From Nocardiopsis trehalosi NBRC 14201 (GTDB lineage Bacteria > Actinomycetota > Actinomycetes > Streptosporangiales > Streptosporangiaceae), in assembly GCF_001552555.1 (NCBI RefSeq), contig NZ_BCRK01000023.1:1-49508 (forward strand): DNA of 49,508 bases, written 5' to 3'. How positions within the stretch are numbered: the stretch's first letter is position 1; the number at the start of each line of letters is the position of its first letter. A model generated the notes under the pieces. The model searched no databases, had not been told where the DNA came from, and saw nothing but the letters and a program-made list of their open reading frames with translations. The position numbers were made by a program, and so were the translations under genes. Shown piece by piece: positions 17,553 through 25,175 of the stretch.

Positions 17553-18170
17553 TCAGGATTCCTTCACCGCGATGCTCTCCACGGTGTTGGCCACGTGCTC
17601 GAAGGCGTCGGCGGCGGCCTCCAGCTCCTCGATGACGTCCTTGAGTTTGAGCACGGTCAGGGCGTCGTACTCGCCGCTGAACAGGTGGGCGAGGAGGCGC
17701 CGGTAGATCTGGTCGGCCTGGTTCTCCAGCTGGTTGATCTCGATCCAGTAGCGGGTGAGGTCCTTCATCGAGCGCAGCCGGGGCATGGCCTCGGAGGTCA
17801 GCTCGGCGGCACGCTCCAGCACCTCGACCTGGTCGATGATCCCCTTCGGCAGCCGGTCGAGCCGGTACAGGCCGATGAGGTCGACGGCGGCCTCCATGGA
17901 GTCCATCACGTCGTCCAGGCAGGAGGCGAGCCGGTAGATGTCCTCGCGGTCGAAGGGCGTCACGAAGCTCTCGTTGAGCCGCCGCATGATGGCGTGGGTG
18001 CGTTCGTCGCCGGCGTGCTCGCAGGCGCGCATCTTCTCGGAAATGGCGTCGCGGTCGGCGCCGTCGCTGATCAGCTCCACCAGCAGTCGGGCGGCAATGA
18101 CGAGGTTGTTCGCCGAGTCGGCGAACATCTCGTAGTAGGTGTCATCACGCGGAGTCAGGCGCAGACGCAC
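17553..18170 (-). CDS. DUF47 / PhoU-like phosphate transport regulator
   Basis: A 205-residue all-helical protein of the DUF47 (PhoU-related) family, usually paired with PiT transporters. Family features are RLTPRDDTYYEMFADSANNL at the start, the FDREDIYRLASCLDDVMDSMEAAVDL metal-binding helix pair and ENQADQIYRRLLAHLF. It probably gates or signals PiT activity. The GTG at 18170 is preferred to the ATG at 18176: it has GGGAG six bases upstream and begins with the family's Arg-Leu-Arg-Leu-Thr-Pro sequence. A PHO-like box lies in the promoter region. Confidence 0.9.
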   Translation of the reverse strand: MRLRLTPRDDTYYEMFADSANNLVIAARLLVELISDGADRDAISEKMRACEHAGDERTHAIMRRLNESFVTPFDREDIYRLASCLDDVMDSMEAAVDLIGLYRLDRLPKGIIDQVEVLERAAELTSEAMPRLRSMKDLTRYWIEINQLENQADQIYRRLLAHLFSGEYDALTVLKLKDVIEELEAAADAFEHVANTVESIAVKES

Positions 18171-18685
18171 ATCCATCTCCCGAAGTGCGGTGATCGTCCG
18201 TGAGGATGCTATGGGCACTAATCGGGCAAAAAGGTCACGACTTCGGCACGAGCGCGCCCGGGCGGTACCCCGCCGCCGTGCCCCGGGGGTGTTTCACTCC
18301 TTGTTCACATGGACTGCGCCAACGGCAGCGAAAACCGACGTAGCGGAGCAATCATCCTAACCGTTCCACCCCAGGTCCACCGGTGGCGCCGTCGGCACCG
18401 GCGGCACGCCTACCCGCGCGGGAAGTTCGCGAACGGGACGTAAATCACAGCGGAACAACCGTCCCCTGGACCGACGCGGCCCCCCTCTCCCCGCGGCGAC
18501 ACCAGAGGTTCACCTCGGCGCACCGACATGTTCGTCTGTTCGTTCCCAGCGCCAGTGTCCTCGTCCGGGGCGGCGCGGGCAAGCTCCGCGCCGAGAACAG
18601 GCCGATCCACCGGTCCCGCACCGGACCCCCGGCCGATCCCCGCCGCGCCCCGCCCCGGACCGGCGCGCTCGGTAGGGTTCGGGGC
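18171..18685. other. Intergenic region between DUF47 gene and SCP-like gene
   Basis: About 515 bases without a convincing gene. It is AT-richer at 18215-18235 and 18292-18365. It should contain divergent promoters for the DUF47-pit operon and the SCP-purF side, and it holds the PHO-like repeat described separately. The plus frame open from 18383 shows no start with a ribosome site before 18686. Confidence 0.6.
18292..18313 (+). promoter_or_regulatory. PHO-like box upstream of DUF47-pit
   Basis: Two adjacent 11-nt units, TTTCACTCCTT and GTTCACATGGA, in the same spacing as the pstS PHO box. The site is about 122 bases upstream of the DUF47 start and read on the opposite strand. PhoP control of a pit operon is known in Streptomyces. 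Only two units are present and one is degenerate. Confidence 0.5.
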
Positions 18686-19153
18686 ATGCCGGCCAGGACC
18701 ACCGCCGCCCAGCGCCGCCGCGCGGCGCTGCGCACCGCGCTCGACGCCCAGCTCGCCGCCCTGGGCGAGCCGCCCTACGCGGGCCCCGACCGCCCCTCCG
18801 CCGTCCTGATCGCCTGCGCCGACGCGGTGCTGCGCGCCCGCGCCGCCGGGCACGCGCCCGAGCGCGCCGCCGTCCGCGCCGCCGTCCGGGGCACCCTGGA
18901 CGAGCTCGCCGCGCGCGCCCCGGGCCACAGCCTGGAGGTGCGCGTGCCCCCGTTCGGGGCCGTGCAGGTGGTCGAAGGGCCGCGGCACACGCGCGGCACC
19001 CCGCCCGGGGTGGTCGAGACCGACCCGGCAACCTGGCTCGCCCTCGCCATGGGCCGGACGCCCTGGTCCGAGGCCGTCGCCGGGCACGCCGTCACGGCCA
19101 GCGGCGTCCGCGCCGATCTGGGCCCGCTGCTGCCCCTGTGGCCGTCCCCGTGA
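18686..19153 (+). CDS. Sterol carrier protein (SCP2-like) family protein
   Basis: A 155-residue protein of the bacterial SCP family commonly found just upstream of purF in actinomycetes. The C-terminal half holds the recognisable part: LEVRVPPFGAVQVVEGPRHTRGTPPGVVETDPATWLALAMGR, then GVRADLGPLLPL. The N-terminal third is Arg/Ala-rich and helical. No ligand or reaction is established. The ATG at 18686 has only a weak ribosome site. Confidence 0.75.
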   Translation: MPARTTAAQRRRAALRTALDAQLAALGEPPYAGPDRPSAVLIACADAVLRARAAGHAPERAAVRAAVRGTLDELAARAPGHSLEVRVPPFGAVQVVEGPRHTRGTPPGVVETDPATWLALAMGRTPWSEAVAGHAVTASGVRADLGPLLPLWPSP

Positions 19154-19188
19154 CCCGTTCCCTGAGATCAGGCACTAAGCTGGGCAGC

Positions 19189-20664
19189 GTGTCGCATCCC
19201 GACGGCCGGCTCACCATGGACATCGATCCTCTCGAACGCGGTCCGCAGGACGCCTGCGGGGTGTTCGGGGTCTGGGCTCCCGGCGAAGAAGTCAGCAAGC
19301 TCACCTACTTCGGCCTCTACGCGCTGCAGCACCGCGGGCAGGAGTCCGCGGGCATCGCCCTCAGCGACGGCGAGCGCATCGTCGTCTACAAGGACATGGG
19401 GCTCGTCTCCCAGGTCTTCAACGAGGGCATCCTCGACTCCCTGCGCGGGCACCTCGCCATCGGCCACTGCCGCTACTCCACCACCGGCTCCCCGGTCTGG
19501 GAGAACGCGCAGCCGACCTTCTACACGGCGCGCGAGGGCGGGCTGGCGCTCGGCCACAACGGCAACCTGATCAACACGCCCGAACTCGCGGCCATGCTGC
19601 CCAGCGAACGGCGCGGCGCCACCACCGACACCGAGGTCCTCACCAGCCTGCTGGCCGACAACCCCGACCGCAGCACCGAAGAGGCGGCCATGGAGCTGCT
19701 GCCCCAGGTGCAGGGCGCGTTCTCCCTCGTCTTCATGGACGAGACCACCCTCTACGCCGCCCGCGACCCGCAGGGCATCCGCCCGCTCGTCCTGGGCGCC
19801 CTGGGCGACGGCTGGGTGGTCGCCAGCGAGACCGCCGCCCTCGACATCGTCGGCGCCACCATGGTCCGCGAGATCGAGCCCGGCGAGCTGCTCACCATCG
19901 ACGAGCGCGGCGTGCGCTCCAGCCGCTTCGCGCCGGCCGCCCCCAAGGGCTGCCTGTTCGAGTACGTCTACCTCGCCCGCCCGGACACCACCATCGCGGG
20001 CCGCAACGTCAACACCACGCGGGTCGAGGTCGGCCGCCGGCTGGCCCGCGAGGCCCCGGTCGAGGCCGACCTGGTCATCCCGGTGCCGGAGTCCGGCACC
20101 CCCGCCGCGGTCGGCTACGCCGAGGGCAGCGGCATCCCGTTCGCCCAGGGGCTCGTGAAGAACTCCTACGTCGGGCGCACGTTCATCCAGCCCAGCCAGA
20201 CCCTGCGCCAGCTCGGCATCCGGCTCAAGCTCAACCCGCTGCGCGACGTCATCGCCGGCAAGCGCCTGGTCGTGGTGGACGACTCCATCGTCCGCGGCAA
20301 CACCCAGCGGGCGCTGGTGCGCATGCTGCGCGACGCCGGCGCCGCCGAGGTGCACGTGCGCATCTCCAGCCCGCCGGTCCTGTGGCCGTGCTACTACGGC
20401 ATCGACTTCGCCACCAAGCAGGAGCTGATCGCCGGCAACCTGTCGGTCGACGAGATCCGCGCGTCCATCGACGCCGACTCGCTGGCCTACATCTCCCTCG
20501 GCGAGCTGGTCGAGGCCACGACCGTGCCCAAGGACCGGTTGTGCCGCGCCTGCTTCGACGGCGAGTACCCGATCGAGGTCGACGAGGGCGCCCGCGGCAA
20601 GTACCTGCTGGAGAAGAACTGCGGCACCCCCCGCACCCCGCCGCTCGTCTCCGGACGGAAGTAG
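19189..20664 (+). CDS. purF: Amidophosphoribosyltransferase
   Basis: First committed step of purine synthesis: glutamine plus PRPP gives phosphoribosylamine. At 491 residues it is of the B. subtilis type. A short propeptide precedes the catalytic Cys in PQDACGVFGVW. The PRTase part carries the PRPP loop VVVDDSIVRGNTQRAL. Cys residues at GCLFEYVY, LWPCYYG and LCRACFDGEYP match the four ligands of the structural Fe-S cluster. The GTG at 19189 is preferred because it gives the propeptide (SHPDGRL...) typical of actinobacterial PurF. Confidence 0.95.
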   Translation: MSHPDGRLTMDIDPLERGPQDACGVFGVWAPGEEVSKLTYFGLYALQHRGQESAGIALSDGERIVVYKDMGLVSQVFNEGILDSLRGHLAIGHCRYSTTGSPVWENAQPTFYTAREGGLALGHNGNLINTPELAAMLPSERRGATTDTEVLTSLLADNPDRSTEEAAMELLPQVQGAFSLVFMDETTLYAARDPQGIRPLVLGALGDGWVVASETAALDIVGATMVREIEPGELLTIDERGVRSSRFAPAAPKGCLFEYVYLARPDTTIAGRNVNTTRVEVGRRLAREAPVEADLVIPVPESGTPAAVGYAEGSGIPFAQGLVKNSYVGRTFIQPSQTLRQLGIRLKLNPLRDVIAGKRLVVVDDSIVRGNTQRALVRMLRDAGAAEVHVRISSPPVLWPCYYGIDFATKQELIAGNLSVDEIRASIDADSLAYISLGELVEATTVPKDRLCRACFDGEYPIEVDEGARGKYLLEKNCGTPRTPPLVSGRK

Positions 20665-20670
20665 CCCGCC

Positions 20671-20695
20671 GGTCCCGGGGCACCGCCCCGGGACC
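20671..20695 (+). terminator. Hairpin between purF and purM
   Basis: Perfect 11-bp stem GGTCCCGGGGC / GCCCCGGGACC with a three-base loop, starting seven bases after the purF stop. It has no U-tract. A second, bulged G/C hairpin covers about 20706-20742. The pair may reduce purM transcription or protect the purF 3' end. Confidence 0.6.
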
Positions 20696-20764
20696 CTCCC
20701 GCGCCCCGCGCCGCCGCGGCACCGCGTTCCGCGGCGCGGGCACGAACATCTGAGAGGTCTCCCC

Positions 20765-21835
20765 GTGCCAGAGGGCAACCAGGGTACCGGCCGCACCCCG
20801 GCGTACGCCGCCGCCGGCGTCGACATCGCCGCCGGCGAGCGCGCCGTCGACCTGATGAAGCGGCACGTCGCGCGCACCCGCCGGCCCGAGCAGGTGACCG
20901 ACGCCAGCGGGTTCGCCGGGCTGTTCCGGCTCGACGTCGCGAAGTACCGGGCGCCGGTGCTGGCCACCTCCACCGACGGCGTGGGCACCAAGGTGCTCCT
21001 CGCCCAGCGGCTGGACCGGCACGCCACCATCGGCGTCGACCTGGTCGGCATGGTCGTGGACGACCTCGTCGTCAGCGGCGCCGAGCCGCTGTTCATGACC
21101 GACTACATCGCCTGCGGCCGGGTGGTGCCCGAGCGGATCGCCGAGATCGTCGGCGGCATCGCCGAGGGGTGCGCGCAGGCCGGCTGCACGCTCATCGGCG
21201 GCGAGACCGCCGAGCACCCCGGCGCCATGCGGCCCGACGAGTACGACCTGGCGGGCGCGGGCACCGGCATCGTGGAGGGCGACGCGATCCTCGGCCCCGA
21301 CCGGGTGCGCGCGGGCGACACGGTCATCGCCATGGCGTCGTCCGGCCTGCACTCCAACGGGTACTCGCTGGTGCGCCGGGTGGTCGACCAGGCCGGCCTG
21401 GAGCTGGAGGACCACGTCGCGGAACTGGGCGGCGAACTGGGCGCGGCGCTGCTGGAGCCCACCCGGATCTACGCCAAGGACTGCCTGGCGCTGACCGCCG
21501 ACCCCGGGGTGGAGGTGCACGCGTTCGCGCACATCACCGGGGGCGGGCTGGCCGCCAACCTGGCGCGCTCACTGCCCGCCGGGCTCGACGCGGTGCTCGA
21601 CCGCGCCACCTGGAGCCCCGGGCCCGTGTTCGCGTTCCTGGCCGACCGCGGCGGGCTGTCGCGCGCCGACATGGAGGCCACGTTCAACATGGGCGTGGGC
21701 ATGGCGGCGGTGGTGGCGGCCGGAACGGCCGACCGCGCGCTGGCGCTGCTGGCCGAACGCGGGGTGCCGGCGTGGACGGCCGGGGTGGTGACCGAGGGCG
21801 CCGGAACGGTGCGGCTCGATGGTGAGCACGCCTGA
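20765..21835 (+). CDS. purM: Phosphoribosylformylglycinamidine cyclo-ligase (AIR synthase)
   Basis: Closes FGAM to AIR with ATP, the fifth step of purine synthesis. The 356-residue protein begins with TPAYAAAGVDIAAGERAVDLMK and has STDGVGTKVLLAQ, GVDLVGMVVDDLVVSGAEPLF, GGETAEHPGAM, SSGLHSNGYSLVRRV and HITGGGLAANLARSLP. The GTG at 20765 has GAGAGG just upstream. It lies 100 bases after purF on the same strand and is followed by a strong terminator. Confidence 0.95.
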   Translation: MPEGNQGTGRTPAYAAAGVDIAAGERAVDLMKRHVARTRRPEQVTDASGFAGLFRLDVAKYRAPVLATSTDGVGTKVLLAQRLDRHATIGVDLVGMVVDDLVVSGAEPLFMTDYIACGRVVPERIAEIVGGIAEGCAQAGCTLIGGETAEHPGAMRPDEYDLAGAGTGIVEGDAILGPDRVRAGDTVIAMASSGLHSNGYSLVRRVVDQAGLELEDHVAELGGELGAALLEPTRIYAKDCLALTADPGVEVHAFAHITGGGLAANLARSLPAGLDAVLDRATWSPGPVFAFLADRGGLSRADMEATFNMGVGMAAVVAAGTADRALALLAERGVPAWTAGVVTEGAGTVRLDGEHA

Positions 21836-21849
21836 GGACGGGGGGAGTG

Positions 21850-21874
21850 GGGGCCGTCGCGAGGTGACGGCCCC
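21850..21874 (+). terminator. purM terminator hairpin
   Basis: Perfect 9-bp stem GGGGCCGTC / GACGGCCCC with a 7-base loop, 15 bases after the purM stop. It has no T-run, which is common in this G+C class. Confidence 0.7.
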
Positions 21875-21889
21875 GGATCCCACCCGTTC

Positions 21890-21949
21890 GACACACAGAC
21901 AGAGCCGGTCCGCGCCGCGTACACGGTTCGCACCGGCTCTGTGTCTGTC
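21890..21949. terminator. Second long hairpin between purM and DUF3073
   Basis: Arms ACAGAGCCGGT (21899-21909) and ACCGGCTCTGT (21932-21942) pair perfectly over 11 bp, and GACACACAG-like flanks extend the stem with mismatches. The loop is 22 bases. It lies between convergent genes and probably ends transcription from either side. Confidence 0.6.
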
Positions 21950-22005
21950 ATCGGTCCCGGTTATGCGGATGTCGCGCGCCGCCGGCGGCGGCTCGCCACG
22001 TGGGT

Positions 22006-22263
22006 TCAGCGAACCCCGTCCGGACGACCGGAGTCGTCGGCCGGATCGTCGCCGCCGGGATACTTGTCGGCGAGATCCGCATATCGGTCGACCAGGTCGT
22101 CGTAAGGGTCTTCATAGGTGTCGTCGGACGGACCCGTCGACGACACGTCTTCCTCAGCGACACCCAGCTCTGCCCGCAGCCGTTCAAGGTCGGTACCGCC
22201 GGAGCTGTACTTCAGCCTCCGAGCGACCTTCTGCTGCTTGGCCTTGGCTCGGCCGCGCCCCAT
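22006..22263 (-). CDS. DUF3073 family small protein
   Basis: An 85-residue protein with a basic N-terminus (MGRGRAKAKQQKVARRLKYSS) and a long acidic tail rich in Asp, Glu and Tyr. The domain is conserved across actinomycetes between purM and bldC. Its function is unknown; the charge pattern suggests binding to nucleic acid or a basic partner, which is inference only. It converges on purM across two hairpins. Confidence 0.85.
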   Translation of the reverse strand: MGRGRAKAKQQKVARRLKYSSGGTDLERLRAELGVAEEDVSSTGPSDDTYEDPYDDLVDRYADLADKYPGGDDPADDSGRPDGVR

Positions 22264-22370
22264 TGGCTCGACCCCCTCAACGATTGGGTTTGGAGAAACC
22301 CCAGATGACTAGCGAAACCGCACTACCGGGCTGACGGCCGTCACCGAACTGACGACAGGCGCCAGCTTAC

Positions 22371-22388
22371 GTACGGATACAACCGTAC
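22371..22388. promoter_or_regulatory. Dyad in DUF3073 upstream region
   Basis: GTACGG-N6-CCGTAC is a perfect 6-bp inverted repeat about 110 bases upstream of the DUF3073 start and 134 upstream of the divergent gene at 22522. It could be an operator for either. No known consensus was recognised. Confidence 0.4.
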
Positions 22389-22521
22389 CCGGTTTGGACC
22401 CGACCTGCCTACGCCGCCCGTGGGTAACCGCGGGCCGCACCCGGGGCCCGGGCGTGTCACGCCAGGGCGGCACGGGCGCGCGGTGGGTGCCGCGCGCCGC
22501 GATATGTGCCACGATGCGGGC

Positions 22522-23406
22522 GTGCTGCCCTACACCGCCTATCTCCGGGTTTACCAACCGATCGCCGCGTTTTCGCACCGCGATCGCGCCTACTGGACAG
22601 CCTACGCGGAGTCGGCCGACCGGCCGCGCCGGGTCGGCGCGGTGGCGGCCGAGCACGACGAGAGCCTGCGGCGGCTCGTGGCCACCCCGCCCATCGCCGC
22701 GCCCCGGCTGGAGAGCGGCGACGCCTACGTGCGCCGCATGGGGGGCGACCTCTACGTGTGCCCGTGGCAGACCCGGCTGCGCTCGTGGCTGGCGCTGCGC
22801 GACTTCCGCACCGAGACCCCGGCCGCGCTGGCCGGGGCCTACGTGCCCGAGGCCGTGTCCGCCGAGGCCGAGCGCGCGTTCGAGGCGTGGCGCGACCGGG
22901 GCGAGCCGCTGCGCACCCAGATCCTGACGAGCACCTGGACCGTCCCGCTGCCGTGGTTCGCCCCGTTCGAGGCCAAGGAGCGCTGCCTGGTCCTGGACGG
23001 CGGCGCCGGTCCGGACACCGGGGGGGCGGCGCGGCCGCCGGGCCGGCCGGCGCCGTCGCCCCGCGCCCTTCTGTATGTGACCGAGATGGCACTGGCGCGC
23101 GAGCGGCTCGACCGCGCCATAGCGGTGCTGCGCGAGCACCTGGGCGACGGTGCGGCGCCGGCCGCCGCGGAGCGGCTGGACGACTGGCTGACCGGGGTGG
23201 CGCACCCGGGGGCGCTGCTGGAGCTCGACTACGGGGGCCTGGTGCGGCTGCTGGGCGACGAGGAGCTGCGGTCGGACGACTCGGTCGCGGAGGTGGCGGC
23301 GGTCGTCACGGGGCTGGAGACGGGCCAGGAGGAGCTGGCGGTGGCGATGTACCGGCGGGTGACCGAGCGGTGGAAGGCCATCCGCGCGCTGGAGCACGCC
23401 AACTGA
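22522..23406 (+). CDS. Conserved actinobacterial protein of unknown function
   Basis: A 294-residue soluble protein that I do not recognise as an enzyme. It begins LPYTAYLRVYQPIAAF and has a dense Trp/Arg segment (CPWQTRLRSWLALRDF, then TSTWTVPLPWFAPFEAKERCL). A Pro/Gly-rich break near 180-195 is followed by a helical C-terminal half ending in RVTERWKAIRALEHAN. No signal peptide or membrane helix is visible. The GTG at 22522 is chosen because conserved-looking sequence starts there and the upstream frame is low-complexity. It lies between DUF3073 and bldC. Confidence 0.7.
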   Translation: MLPYTAYLRVYQPIAAFSHRDRAYWTAYAESADRPRRVGAVAAEHDESLRRLVATPPIAAPRLESGDAYVRRMGGDLYVCPWQTRLRSWLALRDFRTETPAALAGAYVPEAVSAEAERAFEAWRDRGEPLRTQILTSTWTVPLPWFAPFEAKERCLVLDGGAGPDTGGAARPPGRPAPSPRALLYVTEMALARERLDRAIAVLREHLGDGAAPAAAERLDDWLTGVAHPGALLELDYGGLVRLLGDEELRSDDSVAEVAAVVTGLETGQEELAVAMYRRVTERWKAIRALEHAN

Positions 23407-23577
23407 CGGTGACGGCGCCGCCCGGCCCCCGGTCGCCCGGCGGGTCCCCCGGGGCGCCCGGGAACGGTGCGCGCCACGCCGACGACCAACCTGGTGTACC
23501 AGGTTTCTTGGGCGGCGTCCGGGTTTCCGCGCATGTCAGAGGCGGATAGGTCAGGACTAGTGTCACAGTCGGCATTT

Positions 23578-23653
23578 ACTTTGCCAAAGTTGGGCATACC
23601 GACCGATAGAGAACGGCGTAGACTGTGACCGACCCGTCACAGAGTGCACTCTG
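23578..23653. promoter_or_regulatory. Cluster of three dyads
   Basis: ACTTT-GCC-AAAGT at 23578-23590, CTGTGAC-N6-GTCACAG at 23623-23642 and the perfect 14-bp palindrome CAGAGTGCACTCTG at 23640-23653, the last two overlapping. They lie 56-131 bases before the possible small ORF. They look like operator sites, but the cognate proteins are unknown. Confidence 0.5.
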
Positions 23654-23708
23654 AGTAACCGGAACCCCGTGCCACGCCGCCGCTGCACGTGGCGCAGGAG
23701 GACAGCCG

Positions 23709-23825
23709 ATGAGCAACGACCGGCACCGCCGCCGCGCCCTCCCCGCCCGCGAAAGACCTGGTCGGCGCGTTACCGGCCGGGTGCCCGCAGGAGCGCCGGA
23801 CGCTTTTCCACCCGGGAGCCCGTAG
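23709..23825 (+). CDS. Possible 38-residue Arg-rich small protein or leader peptide
   Basis: ATG at 23709 is preceded by AGGAGG with seven bases spacing, one of the best ribosome sites in the window. The ORF encodes 38 residues, opening MSNDRHRRRALPARERPGRR and ending in PPGSP before TAG. G/C at third positions is about three quarters, lower than in neighbouring genes, so it may be non-coding or a leader peptide. It matches no family I know. Confidence 0.35.
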   Translation: MSNDRHRRRALPARERPGRRVTGRVPAGAPDAFPPGSP

Positions 23826-23940
23826 CACTTTCGGCCCGCCGCATCGAGAAAAACAGGGCCGGAGAACGAAGTTTTGACCGAATACGCCACATGCCACTAA
23901 ACGTGTCGCTAGAATCACTCAGCGTGACGCGCACCATGGG

Positions 23941-24032
23941 CGACTTTGCGACCTCCCATCCGACAAAGTCGCGTTAAGTGGTCGCGTAATCACCTCGGGT
24001 GATGCCAATATAGACCTAGAGGGCAATATTGG
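23941..24032. promoter_or_regulatory. Two dyads close to bldC
   Basis: CGACTTTG (23941-23948) with CAAAGTCG (23964-23971), and CCAATAT (24005-24011) with ATATTGG (24026-24032). Both have perfect arms and spacers of 14-15 bases. The first shares the ACTTTG/CAAAGT half-site with the dyad at 23578. The second ends 69 bases before the bldC ATG. Confidence 0.5.
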
Positions 24033-24100
24033 ACATCCGGGCCAAGTGCCAGGATAAGGCTCAGGATCGGTACACAGATCCAGGAGGAGAGGCCGTACAC

Positions 24101-24304
24101 ATGTCAACTCGCACGCCCGAGGCGGAGCCCCTGTTGACCCCTGCCGAGGTCGCCACCATGTTCCGCGTGGACCCCAAGACCGTGACGCGCTGGGCGAAGG
24201 CGGGCAAGCTGACCTCGATCCGGACGTTGGGCGGCCACCGCCGCTACCGCGAGACCGAGGTCCGCGCCCTGCTGGCCGGTATCCCCAACCAGCGCGCGGA
24301 GTGA
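24101..24304 (+). CDS. bldC: BldC, MerR-like developmental regulator
   Basis: A 67-residue DNA-binding protein almost identical to Streptomyces BldC over its length: LLTPAEVATMFRVDPKTVTR, then WAKAGKLTSIRTLGGHRRYR. It is a single winged helix of MerR type without an effector domain. BldC is known to bind DNA as head-to-tail oligomers and to hold back sporulation genes. A GGAGGAGAGG tract precedes the ATG. A strong terminator follows. Confidence 0.96.
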   Translation: MSTRTPEAEPLLTPAEVATMFRVDPKTVTRWAKAGKLTSIRTLGGHRRYRETEVRALLAGIPNQRAE

Positions 24305-24366
24305 TTCCTCCCGGCACGTGCCGTATCCGGGGGGATCGACCGGGGGAGCACTCCACCCCGTTCCAC

Positions 24367-24400
24367 GAGGGCGGGCCGCCTGCTCGGGCGGCCCGCCCTC
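24367..24400. terminator. Bidirectional terminator after bldC
   Basis: Perfect 14-bp stem GAGGGCGGGCCGCC / GGCGGCCCGCCCTC with a six-base loop. It lies 62 bases after bldC and 7 bases beyond the stop of the convergent ABC ATPase gene, so it can end both transcripts. Confidence 0.85.
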
Positions 24401-24407
24401 GGGCCGC

Positions 24408-25175
24408 CTAGAGTCCCCGGGCCCCGGGCGCGGCCGCGAGCAGCCGGCGCAGCTCCGGCCCGCCCTCCCCCATCCGGTCGGCGGGCAGGTCGTCCACCAC
24501 CCGGCCCCCGTCGAGCACCACCACCCGGTCGGCCACCCGGCGCGCCACCCGCGGGTCGTGGGTCACCACCACCAGGGCGCGCCGCCCGGCGGCCGCCGCC
24601 AGCACGTCGAGCACCCGTTCCCGGGCCAGCACGTCCAGCCCGGTGGCGGGCTCGTCGGCCAGCAGGACGTCCGGCCCGACCGCCAGGGCGCGGGCGACCG
24701 CCACCCGCTGCCGCTCCCCGCCCGACAGGGTCACCGGCCGGCGCCCGGCCATCGCCTCGGGCAGCCCCACCGCCGCCAGCAGGCCGGCCACCGCCGTTGC
24801 GCGGTCGCGCTCCCCGGCGGGCAGCGCCTCGGCCACGACGTCGGCCACCCGGTAGCGCGGGTCGAACGAGGCGAGCGCGTCCTGCGGGATCCAGCCGAAC
24901 CGCCTGCGGACGGCCCTGCGTTCGCGTTCGGGCGCCGCCCACACGTCGGTCCCGGCCACGGTGACCACGCCCGCCTGCGGCCGGTCCAGGGCCGCCAGGA
25001 CCCCGATCAAGGTCGACTTGCCCGCCCCGCTGGCGCCGAGCACGGCCACCGCCTCCCCGGCGGCGAGGTCCAGGTCCACGCCGCGCAGCGCGGTCACCCG
25101 CCGCCCCCGGCGGCCGAGCGTCCGCTCGACCCCGCGGCACGCCACCAGCGGCGGGGGTACCGGCGGCGGGGTCAC
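24408..25175 (-). CDS. Peptide/nickel-type ABC transporter ATPase (second, DppF-like)
   Basis: A 255-residue ABC ATPase. Walker A is GASGAGKST, followed by Q-loop RFGWIPQDALASFDP, signature LSGGERQRVAVARAL, Walker B VLLADEPATGLD and switch His VVTHDPRVAR. It resembles the DppF/OppF partner but lacks the long C-terminal extension. The GTG at 25175 overlaps the stop of the preceding ATPase by four bases (GTGA). It is last of three coupled genes, permease C-ATPase-ATPase. The matching binding protein and permease B appear to be about 18 kb away. Confidence 0.9.
   Translation of the reverse strand: MTPPPVPPPLVACRGVERTLGRRGRRVTALRGVDLDLAAGEAVAVLGASGAGKSTLIGVLAALDRPQAGVVTVAGTDVWAAPERERRAVRRRFGWIPQDALASFDPRYRVADVVAEALPAGERDRATAVAGLLAAVGLPEAMAGRRPVTLSGGERQRVAVARALAVGPDVLLADEPATGLDVLARERVLDVLAAAAGRRALVVVTHDPRVARRVADRVVVLDGGRVVDDLPADRMGEGGPELRRLLAAAPGARGL

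Larger units (their letters stand above)
23407..24100. other. Long upstream region of bldC, dyad-rich
   Basis: About 690 bases with clearly higher A+T than the neighbours and no conventional gene. It contains several inverted repeats (listed separately) and one short ORF with a strong ribosome site at 23709. Long untranslated leaders are plausible for developmental regulators. No classical sigma-70 pair was clear. Confidence 0.6.

Noticed and set aside
23624-23641. TGTGA...TCACA as a CRP site
   Set aside because: The spacer is eight bases, whereas the CRP consensus has six.
23669-23977. 102-codon plus-strand ORF in the bldC leader
   Set aside because: No ribosome site at its start and unlikely composition; the overlapping short ORF at 23709 has the better signal.
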